A DNA stretch of 5,567 nucleotides, from positions 1 through 5,567 of the forward strand of contig CAMCQX010000123.1 of assembly GCA_945876985.1 (NCBI GenBank). The letters run 5' to 3'. Both the position numbers and the translations under genes were made by a program. The stretch is from Chitinophaga pinensis (GTDB taxonomy: Bacteria > Bacteroidota > Bacteroidia > UKL13-3). This document shows positions 1-5,567 of the stretch, in pieces (position 1 is the first letter of the stretch; each line of letters starts with the position of its first letter). Below the pieces are notes generated by a model that made no database searches, was not told the origin of the DNA, and worked only from the letters and a program-made list of their open reading frames with translations.

Positions 1-50
1 TTCCAAAAATAGAAATATAATTAAACAGTTTTTCATAATATTTTATTAAA

Positions 51-1349
51 ATGAATATATCCGAATTACATGCATTGTTTTTAAAGCACCCAATAATTTG
101 TACTGACACCAGAAGAATATCATTAGGCTGTTTGTTTTTTGCCTTAAAGGGTGATAAATACAATGCGAATTTATTTGCTAATGAAGCAATAAAAAATGGG
201 GCTGCTTATGCAATTATTGATGAGAAAGAATTTCACTTAAACGAAAAAACTATTTTAGTAAATAATGTTTTAGAAACACTTCAACAGTTGGCAGCTTTTC
301 ATAGAGATTCTTTGAAAATACCAATAATAGCAATAGTTGGCAGCAATGGAAAAACCACCACCAAAGAATTAATTACTTCTGTTTTAAAGCAAAAATACCA
401 TGTAATTGCAACGCCAGGAAACTTTAATAATCATATTGGCTTGCCACTTACCATGCTTCAAATTACAAATAAACATGAAATTGCAATTATAGAAATGGGC
501 GCAAATCATGTAGGAGAAAACGCGTTTTTATGTGAAATAGCAAAACCGAATTATGGTGTAATTACCAATAATGGAAAAGACCATTTGGAAGGTTTTGGAA
601 GTATGGAAGGTGTAGCCCAATCGAATTCTGAATTGTATTACTATTTACTAAAAAATAATGGAATTGCATTTGTAAATGCAAATGACGAATGGTTAATGAG
701 AATGGCCAGACAATTGGAAAATAAAATTACTTATGCTGCTAATTTTGAGGGAAGAAATGGAGCGGCCCATACAGTTTGTTTTGCTAAAAATTTACAACCA
801 ACTATTAGCTTTCATATTGATAATAATAAAGAGAATGTTACTGCAAATTTAAGTGGTGATTACAATTTTGACAATGTAACAGTTGCAGTTGCAATGGGTT
901 TGTATTTTAAAGTGAACCCGAATGAAATTGGTAAGGGAATAGCCAGTTATTTTCCAACAAATAATCGGTCAGAAATTATAAAAAAAGAATTCAATACCAT
1001 TTATATGGATGCTTATAATGCCAATCCAAGTAGCATGGAAGTAGCCTTAAAAAGCTTTTCGGCCATGCCATTTACCAATAAAACTGTAATACTTGGCGAT
1101 ATGTTTGAATTAGGAAAATATGCGGAAGAAGAACACCAAAACATGGTAGATTTATGTGTGAGTTTAAATCTAAAAAACGTGTTTTTATGTGGTGAAAATT
1201 TTATGAAAACAAAAAACAATTTTCATGCTTTTAATACCACAAATGAGTGCAAAGTATTTTTAAAAACAAATCCTTTATCCGACACAAATGTGTTTATGAA
1301 AGGATCAAGAAGTATGCGTTTAGAAGATTTATTGGAAGTAATAAATTAA
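51..1349 (+). CDS. murF: UDP-N-acetylmuramoyl-tripeptide--D-alanyl-D-alanine ligase (MurF)
   Basis: This cytoplasmic enzyme uses ATP to join D-Ala-D-Ala to UDP-MurNAc-tripeptide, the last cytoplasmic step in building the peptidoglycan pentapeptide. The 432 residues show the three Mur ligase domains. The N-terminal substrate domain has TDTRR (18-22) and FALKGD (30-35). The ATPase domain has the P-loop GSNGKTTTKE (97-106), GNFNNHIGLPLT (123-134), EMGANHVGE (148-156) and GKDHLEGFGS (175-184). The C-terminal domain has NNRSE (304-308), DAYNANPSSM (320-329), ILGDMFELG (347-355) and KGSRSMRLE (417-425). Length is normal for the family. An oddity is that the segment usually containing the carbamylated lysine (about 188-195) reads VAQSNSEL, with Asn192 where lysine is expected. 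The ATG at 51 is the only sensible start; the A/T-rich bases before it have no Shine-Dalgarno site. The stop overlaps that of the convergent kup gene. The family call is secure; full activity is less so. Confidence 0.96.
   Translation: MNISELHALFLKHPIICTDTRRISLGCLFFALKGDKYNANLFANEAIKNGAAYAIIDEKEFHLNEKTILVNNVLETLQQLAAFHRDSLKIPIIAIVGSNGKTTTKELITSVLKQKYHVIATPGNFNNHIGLPLTMLQITNKHEIAIIEMGANHVGENAFLCEIAKPNYGVITNNGKDHLEGFGSMEGVAQSNSELYYYLLKNNGIAFVNANDEWLMRMARQLENKITYAANFEGRNGAAHTVCFAKNLQPTISFHIDNNKENVTANLSGDYNFDNVTVAVAMGLYFKVNPNEIGKGIASYFPTNNRSEIIKKEFNTIYMDAYNANPSSMEVALKSFSAMPFTNKTVILGDMFELGKYAEEEHQNMVDLCVSLNLKNVFLCGENFMKTKNNFHAFNTTNECKVFLKTNPLSDTNVFMKGSRSMRLEDLLEVIN
1262..1305 (-). terminator. Possible intrinsic terminator of kup, inside the 3' end of murF
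   Basis: Read on the minus strand, ATCCTTT (1305-1299) pairs perfectly with AAAGGAT (1276-1270). An inner ACACA/TGTGT pairing (1293-1289 with 1286-1282) sits beyond an internal loop. The stem is followed at once by TTGTTTTTA (1270-1262 side), the expected T-tract. It lies about 40-85 bases past the kup stop, where a terminator is needed because no intergenic space exists. The same bases code for a conserved part of MurF, so the pairing may be chance; the internal loop also weakens the structure. Confidence 0.4.
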
Positions 1350-3310
1350 TACGTTCTTTTTAACTTAAATTCTTTTAGCGGAGTAATAACCAAAGGAACT
1401 TTTTCAATTAATACGGAACTAGTATCTAATCCAAATGCTTTTGCTTCCGACAAACTTAATTTATCTAAAGTAAAATACACATCCATAATCCATTGTTCAA
1501 ATTCCGATAATTCATTTTCGGTTGATAAATGACGTTGTAAAACTACAAATTTAAAATCGCCTGTAATATTTTGTTCGCGCAATGAAGTATATCTACTAGT
1601 AACATCTACTTCTTTGTTTAAAACTAATTCTTCTACTACTCTTCTAAAGTAATAATTAATTTTTTGTTCAACCCTAAACCCTAATTTAAACTCTACTTTT
1701 ACAATATCATTTGGAACAATATGATCCACTTTATACTCCATGGTATAAGGCTGATCGTCTACATGTATATGCACAAACCAATAAATATCGGCACGTTTGG
1801 GTTGCTTTTGCAAAATAGAATACATGACTTTTGATTCAATTTCATTCTTTAAATCAGCACTGGTTAAATAAACTAAATGCGTTGCAAATTTTGAAACCGA
1901 TTCATCTTTACTCAATTGTTCTAAAATAGGAATATAGGTTTTTAGCTGTACAAATTCCGTTAAACGATTTTTGATTTTTCTACCTTTATACCAAATTAAC
2001 ATGATAAAAATGAATATGCTACTAATTCCTAAACTTACCCAACCACCATGTGAAAATTTAACCAAATTAGCTGCTAAAAAAGAGCCTTCAATTCCTAGAT
2101 AAACCAATAATAATAATGCTACCAACCATTTATTTACTTTCATGGTTCTTAAATAATTTACCAACAATAAAGTAGTCATTAACATGGCAATAGTAATAGC
2201 TAAACCGTAGGCAGCTTCCATTGCTTTTGATTCTCTAAAATACAATACAACACCTATACAACCAAGCCAAAGAATAATATTTGCACTTGGCACATATAAT
2301 TGGCCTTTCATTTCGCTTGGATATTTTAAAGCTACTTTTGGCCAAACGTTTAATCTTGTAGCCTCAGATATCAATGTAAATGAACCGCTAATTAATGCCT
2401 GACTTGCTGTAATTGCCGCCATAGTAGCAATTGCAATTCCAAAAGGTAAAAACTCAAGTGACATTAAATCATAAAAAGGATTAATTCCAGTTTGAACTAA
2501 TGTTTGTCCTTCATGAGCCAATAAATTTGCACCTTGACCAAAATAACTTAAAAGCAAAGCTAATTTAACAAAAAACCAACTTACTCGGATATTATTTTTA
2601 CCACAATGACCAAGATCGGAATACAAAGCTTCTGCCCCAGTTGTACATAAAAAAACCGCACCTAAAATCCAAAACCCTTCATGGTAATTAAACAACAAGT
2701 TATAAGCATAATATGGGTTTAAACAATTTAAAACATCAACATGTGACCCAATTTTACTAATACCTAATATAGCAATCATTCCAAACCAAATAAACATAAT
2801 TGGACCAAACGATTTACCAACAATAGATGTTCCAACTCTTTGAATTAAAAACAGAAAACTGATGATGGCAATTACAATTGGTACGGTAGGAATTTCGGAA
2901 AAATTAAATGTATCAGATTTTATTAAACGTAAACCTTCAATAGCTGAAGAAACTGAAATTGGGGGGGTTATAACTCCATCGGCTAATAAAGCGCAACCAC
3001 CAATAATAGCTGGAAAAATTAAATATGGTTTACGTCTGCGAACCAATGCATACAATGAAAAAATTCCTCCTTCACCATTGTTATCAGCATTTAAAGTAAT
3101 CAATACATATTTTAAAGTTGTTTGAAGCGTTAAAGTCCAAACAATGCATGAAAGACCACCATAAATTAAATCTTTTGTGATGACTTTTGTATCAACAATT
3201 GCATTTAAAACATATAATGGCGAAGTTCCAATATCACCAAAAATAATACCAAGTGTTACTAAAAGTCCTGCTAGTGATAGCTTATTATGAATACTTTGAT
3301 GCTCTCCCAC
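1346..3310 (-). CDS. kup: KUP/HAK-family low-affinity potassium uptake transporter
   Basis: This inner-membrane protein is predicted to import K+, probably with protons, as other KUP transporters do. Numbered from the upstream TTG at 3340, family motifs are GDIGTSPLY (35-43) in the first helix, NGEGGIFSLYAL (88-99), LLADGVITPPISV (118-130), TGAEALYSDLGH (234-245), AHEGQT (275-280) and SGSFTLISEATRLN (318-331). About a dozen hydrophobic segments span roughly residues 22-450, followed by a soluble tail of about 210 residues, as usual for the family. I chose GTG 3310 (654 residues) over TTG 3340 (664 residues) because the TTG lies within the -7 promoter element and the first ten extra residues are not needed for the first helix. 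An A-rich stretch precedes the GTG, and there is no in-frame ATG nearby. A run of seven Gs (2961-2967, + strand) codes for the Pro-Pro of ITPPIS. The gene converges on murF and diverges from the LysE-type gene, so it is probably transcribed alone. Confidence 0.93.
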   Translation of the reverse strand: MGEHQSIHNKLSLAGLLVTLGIIFGDIGTSPLYVLNAIVDTKVITKDLIYGGLSCIVWTLTLQTTLKYVLITLNADNNGEGGIFSLYALVRRRKPYLIFPAIIGGCALLADGVITPPISVSSAIEGLRLIKSDTFNFSEIPTVPIVIAIISFLFLIQRVGTSIVGKSFGPIMFIWFGMIAILGISKIGSHVDVLNCLNPYYAYNLLFNYHEGFWILGAVFLCTTGAEALYSDLGHCGKNNIRVSWFFVKLALLLSYFGQGANLLAHEGQTLVQTGINPFYDLMSLEFLPFGIAIATMAAITASQALISGSFTLISEATRLNVWPKVALKYPSEMKGQLYVPSANIILWLGCIGVVLYFRESKAMEAAYGLAITIAMLMTTLLLVNYLRTMKVNKWLVALLLLVYLGIEGSFLAANLVKFSHGGWVSLGISSIFIFIMLIWYKGRKIKNRLTEFVQLKTYIPILEQLSKDESVSKFATHLVYLTSADLKNEIESKVMYSILQKQPKRADIYWFVHIHVDDQPYTMEYKVDHIVPNDIVKVEFKLGFRVEQKINYYFRRVVEELVLNKEVDVTSRYTSLREQNITGDFKFVVLQRHLSTENELSEFEQWIMDVYFTLDKLSLSEAKAFGLDTSSVLIEKVPLVITPLKEFKLKRTY

Positions 3311-3337
3311 GTTTATTTTTTTTATGAAATATGTGTG

Positions 3338-3368
3338 CAAATGTATCAGTTACTTTATATTCACCAAA
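3338..3368 (-). promoter_or_regulatory. Bacteroidota sigma-A type promoter of kup
   Basis: On the minus strand TTTG (3368-3365) is followed after exactly 19 bases by TACATTTG (3345-3338). This is a full match to the Bacteroidota housekeeping consensus TTTG-N19-TAnnTTTG. Transcription should start a few bases downstream, near 3331-3333. That gives a leader of about 20 bases, rich in A, ahead of the GTG at 3310. The TTG at 3340 would lie upstream of the mRNA start. The start-site position is inferred. Confidence 0.75.
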
Positions 3369-3419
3369 TTATTTATGAAACATTTATTTTTTTGCTCCTT
3401 AAATATTTTATTCAAATGC

Positions 3420-3451
3420 TTTGTGATTTTTAGTTAGATAATGCTATTTTG
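3420..3451 (+). promoter_or_regulatory. Weak candidate promoter for the LysE-type exporter gene
   Basis: TTTG (3420-3423) and CTATTTTG (3444-3451) are 20 bases apart. The -33 box and the TTTG half of the -7 box match the Bacteroidota consensus, but the TA of TAnnTTTG is not in register. A start of transcription near 3457 would leave an A-rich leader of about 20 bases before the TTG start at 3478. The rest of the 167-base divergent spacer (3311-3477) is AT-rich, and I see no operator, hairpin or riboswitch in it. Confidence 0.3.
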
Positions 3452-3477
3452 CCAACTTTAACACACCAAAAACAATT

Positions 3478-4098
3478 TTGATTGAAGTTATAATAAAAGG
3501 TTATGGGTGGGGATTAATTCTGTCGCTGTCGTTTGGTGCAGGTTTTTTTTCGCTTTTACATACCAGCATTGAACAAGGCTATAAAAAAGGATTACTTATT
3601 GCTTTAGGCATGGTTCTTAGCGATTTGTTTTTTATTGCTCTTTGTGTATTTGCTGCTAGTTTTGTAGAAAACCAATTGCGTCAACTAGATTCAGAAATCC
3701 GTATGGTTGGTTTTGTGGCTTTAATTATTTTAGGAATCAGCACTTACAGAAAAAAAGCTACTGACCCTAATCATATTCAACCTCCTGCTAGCAGCAATTT
3801 TATCTACATCATGAAAGGTATTATAATCAATAGCATTAATCCACTTACTTTATTATTTTGGTTTGGAATGGTTGCAATTACTAAAAGTGATTCATTTACA
3901 TTAATAGAAATTGTGGTATTTTTTAGTGTAACGTTAGGTGCTATGTTTTTTCATCAATTTATTATTTGTTATTCGGCCAATAAGGTAAAACACTTATTAT
4001 CACTAAAAACACAACAATTATTAAACCATATTATAGGATTTGTATTTGTTATAGTTGGCTTGGTTTTACTATGGCCAGTGTTGCAAAAAATCATTTAA
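3478..4098 (+). CDS. LysE/RhtB-family small-molecule exporter
   Basis: This is a 206-residue integral membrane protein of the LysE superfamily, whose known members export amino acids or related metabolites. The substrate cannot be told from the sequence. About six hydrophobic segments are visible, at roughly 8-29, 38-63, 76-90, 110-134, 143-165 and 184-203. Family features are the glycine-rich first helix SLSFGAGFFSLL (16-27), GYKKGLLIALGMVLSD (34-49) with its conserved glycines and acidic end, and NPLTLLFW (121-128), matching the usual NPxxxxFW. The first helix has SFGAG where many relatives have S-x-GPG, so the proline is missing. The start is TTG at 3478. The frame is open back to a stop at 3439 with no ATG or GTG, and the next ATG (residue 45) would remove the first helix. 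It diverges from kup and lies 49 bases before glyA. Partial cotranscription with glyA is possible, though glyA seems to have its own promoter. Confidence 0.82.
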   Translation: MIEVIIKGYGWGLILSLSFGAGFFSLLHTSIEQGYKKGLLIALGMVLSDLFFIALCVFAASFVENQLRQLDSEIRMVGFVALIILGISTYRKKATDPNHIQPPASSNFIYIMKGIIINSINPLTLLFWFGMVAITKSDSFTLIEIVVFFSVTLGAMFFHQFIICYSANKVKHLLSLKTQQLLNHIIGFVFVIVGLVLLWPVLQKII

Positions 4099-4125
4099 GT
4101 AATTGTTTTTGAAAACATATTTTTG
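4094..4125 (+). promoter_or_regulatory. Candidate sigma-A type promoter of glyA
   Basis: TATTTTTG (4118-4125) is an exact match to the Bacteroidota -7 element TAnnTTTG. TTTA (4094-4097), 20 bases upstream, is a one-mismatch -33 element that overlaps the stop of the preceding gene. Transcription would start near 4131, leaving a short A/T-rich leader before the ATG at 4148. AT-rich DNA yields such matches by chance, but the placement is right. Confidence 0.55.
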
Positions 4126-4147
4126 TAAAATAAATTTTTAAAATACC

Positions 4148-5419
4148 ATGCAAAGAGATACCGTTATATTTGATTTAATTAATCAAGAAAAAAGCCGCCA
4201 AGAACACGGCATAGAGTTAATTGCTTCTGAGAACTTTACTAGTCCACAAGTAATGGAAGCCATGGGAAGTGTGCTTACCAATAAATATGCTGAAGGTTTA
4301 CCAGGCAAGCGTTATTATGGCGGTTGCGAAGTAGTAGATGTTGTTGAAAATTTAGCAATTGATCGTTTAAAACAAATGTTTGGTGCTACTTGGGCCAATG
4401 TTCAACCACATTCGGGGGCACAAGCCAATGCAGCTGTTATGTTAGGTTGCTTAAATCCTGGCGATAAAATTTTAGGTTTCGACCTTTCACATGGCGGACA
4501 TTTAACGCATGGTTCTCCTGTTAATTTTTCGGGTAAATTATACTCGCCATCTTTTTATGGTGTGGAGCAAGAAACAGGTTTAATTGATTGGGACAAAGTA
4601 GAAGCAAAAGCGCATGCTGAAAAACCAAAAATGCTTATTTGTGGTGCTTCGGCTTATAGCCGTGATTGGGATTATGCTCGTTTGCGTGCCATTGCTGATA
4701 GTGTTGGTGCAGTATTATTAGCCGATATTTCACATCCTGCTGGATTGATAGTTGGAAAATTATTAAACGATCCAATTCAACATTGCCATATTGTAACCTC
4801 AACTACACATAAAACTTTACGTGGCCCACGTGGTGGAATTATTATGATGGGTAACGATTTTGAAAATCCATTTGGACAAAAAAACTTAAAAGGTGAATTG
4901 AAAATGATGAGTGCGTTATTGGATGGAGCTGTTTTTCCTGGAACTCAAGGCGGACCGTTAGAACATGTGATTGCTGCTAAAGCAGTAGCTTTTGGCGAAT
5001 GTTTAACCGATGATTATAAAACCTATACTAAACAAGTAGCAGTGAATGCTCAAGTCATGGCAAACGCATTCGTAAGTCGTGGCTATAAAATTATTTCTGG
5101 TGGAACCGATAATCACTTAATGTTAATTGATTTGCGCAGCAAGAACTTAACAGGAAAATTAGCCGAAGCCGTTTTAGGAAAAGCAGATATTACCATTAAC
5201 AAAAACATGGTTCCTTTCGATGATAAATCGCCATTTGTAACCAGCGGAATGCGTGTTGGAACTGCTGCCATTACTACCCGTGGAATGGCTGAAGCCGATA
5301 TGGAACAAATAGTAGATTACATAGACACTGCGTTAATGAACAACGAAAACGAATCCATGCTTGCTGACATTAGAAAAAATATCAATGAGTGGATGGGTAA
5401 GTTTCCATTGTATAAATAA
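4148..5419 (+). CDS. glyA: Serine hydroxymethyltransferase
   Basis: This cytoplasmic PLP enzyme interconverts serine plus tetrahydrofolate with glycine plus 5,10-methylene-tetrahydrofolate. It is the main source of glycine and of one-carbon units for purines, thymidylate and methionine. The 423 residues cover the whole fold-type I aminotransferase-like family. Visible motifs are ELIASENF (23-30), [13 protein letters not shown] (47-59), QPHSGAQAN (86-94), SHGGHLTHG (114-122), [10 protein letters not shown] (191-200) with Asp193 and His196 near the cofactor, and [12 protein letters not shown] (219-230), in which Lys222 forms the Schiff base with [12 protein letters not shown] (262-270) and SGMRVGTAA (366-374), with the carboxylate-binding arginine Arg369, follow. 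Length is normal and no key residue is missing. The ATG at 4148 places the N-terminus as in relatives. An exact -7 element lies 22 bases upstream and a strong terminator follows the stop, so it probably forms its own unit or ends a short one. Confidence 0.97.
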   Translation: MQRDTVIFDLINQEKSRQEHGIELIASENFTSPQVMEAMGSVLTNKYAEGLPGKRYYGGCEVVDVVENLAIDRLKQMFGATWANVQPHSGAQANAAVMLGCLNPGDKILGFDLSHGGHLTHGSPVNFSGKLYSPSFYGVEQETGLIDWDKVEAKAHAEKPKMLICGASAYSRDWDYARLRAIADSVGAVLLADISHPAGLIVGKLLNDPIQHCHIVTSTTHKTLRGPRGGIIMMGNDFENPFGQKNLKGELKMMSALLDGAVFPGTQGGPLEHVIAAKAVAFGECLTDDYKTYTKQVAVNAQVMANAFVSRGYKIISGGTDNHLMLIDLRSKNLTGKLAEAVLGKADITINKNMVPFDDKSPFVTSGMRVGTAAITTRGMAEADMEQIVDYIDTALMNNENESMLADIRKNINEWMGKFPLYK

Positions 5420-5420
5420 G

Positions 5421-5464
5421 TTGAATTGTTAAATTGATAGATTGTTGAATTGTTATTGTAACAA
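5421..5464. repeat. Short TTGAATTGTTA direct repeat with a small inverted repeat
   Basis: TTGAATTGTTA occurs at 5421-5431 and again at 5445-5455, 24 bases apart, with related AATTG and ATTGTTG pieces between. The second copy runs into a perfect TTGTTA/TAACAA inverted repeat (5450-5455 and 5459-5464, loop of three). It lies between the glyA stop and the terminator. It may be simple low-complexity sequence; no function is evident. Confidence 0.5.
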
Positions 5465-5475
5465 CTAAAAATAAT

Positions 5476-5510
5476 ATCCCTTTCAAGTAATATTGGAAGG
5501 GATTTTTTTT
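5476..5510 (+). terminator. Intrinsic terminator after glyA
   Basis: An 11-base-pair stem forms between 5476-5486 (ATCCCTTTCAA) and 5493-5503 (TTGGAAGGGAT). It has one G-U pair and a six-base loop (GTAATA), and runs directly into eight Ts (5503-5510). This is a textbook Rho-independent terminator, 57 bases past the glyA stop. The opposite strand has a shorter, interrupted T-tract, so it could work weakly in that direction too. Confidence 0.9.
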
Positions 5511-5543
5511 ATAATTTATCTATTTTAATTCTCTCACAAAATA

Positions 5544-5551
5544 TATATTTG
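5544..5551 (+). promoter_or_regulatory. Possible -7 element of a downstream gene
   Basis: TATATTTG matches TAnnTTTG exactly and sits 33 bases after the glyA terminator, where a new rightward unit could begin. There is no TTTG or TTG at the proper distance upstream; only T-rich sequence is present (5523-5527). The window ends 16 bases later, so the gene it might serve cannot be seen. Confidence 0.35.
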
Positions 5552-5567
5552 AACGCTAATCAGCCAA

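Noticed and set aside
1..50. Promoter or leader of murF
   Set aside because: No TAnnTTTG match is present and the stretch is too short and AT-rich to read; the true upstream context is outside the window.
1013..1219. Open frame of 68 codons on the minus strand within murF
   Set aside because: It is antisense to conserved MurF motifs, has no recognisable family features, and fits a shadow frame in AT-rich DNA.
1392..1406. AAAG-GAA-CTTT followed by Ts as a murF terminator
   Set aside because: The stem is only four base pairs with little GC, too weak to call in AT-rich sequence.
2862..3125. Open frame of 87 codons on the plus strand within kup
   Set aside because: It is antisense to well-conserved KUP transmembrane segments and shows no domain or start signal of its own.
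3311..3477. Riboswitch or small RNA in the divergent spacer, for example a K+ or cyclic-di-AMP sensor ahead of kup
   Set aside because: The predicted kup leader is only about 20 bases long and I see no stable stem-loops, so there is no room for such an element.
3473..3480. CAATTTTG as a -7 element of the LysE-type gene
   Set aside because: It has one mismatch, its TTTG spacing would be 21 bases, and it would place the mRNA start after the only usable start codon.

Overview
The window looks like a stretch of chromosome from a low-GC member of the Bacteroidota. I base this on three things. The coding sequence is AT-rich. No gene has a convincing Shine-Dalgarno site; the bases before the starts are A/T-rich instead. 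Several intergenic matches fit the Bacteroidota sigma-A promoter (TTTG at -33, TAnnTTTG at -7). The proteins also read like Bacteroidota versions of their families, but this is from memory and I cannot place the organism more finely.

Layout from left to right. murF (51-1349, +) encodes the ligase that completes the UDP-MurNAc-pentapeptide of peptidoglycan. It converges on kup (1346-3310, -), a KUP-family potassium transporter, and the two stop codons overlap in one TTAA. A hairpin with a T-tract inside the 3' end of murF may be the terminator of kup. A 167-base divergent spacer (3311-3477) holds a very good promoter for kup and a weaker candidate for the next gene. That gene (3478-4098, +) encodes a six-helix LysE/RhtB-type exporter and starts with TTG. 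After 49 bases comes glyA (4148-5419, +), serine hydroxymethyltransferase, with a clear -7 element of its own. It is followed by short TTGAATTGTTA repeats and a strong intrinsic terminator (5476-5510). A further -7-like element near the right edge may serve a gene beyond the window.

The four genes do not form a pathway. They are ordinary housekeeping and transport genes: cell wall synthesis, potassium uptake, small-molecule export and one-carbon metabolism. I see no mobile element, CRISPR array, RNA gene, defence system or other new system. The points most worth a second look are small: MurF lacks the lysine that is normally carbamylated in Mur ligases; the longest kup reading frame starts inside its own promoter, so the GTG at 3310 is the better start; and kup's terminator may be embedded in the opposing gene.
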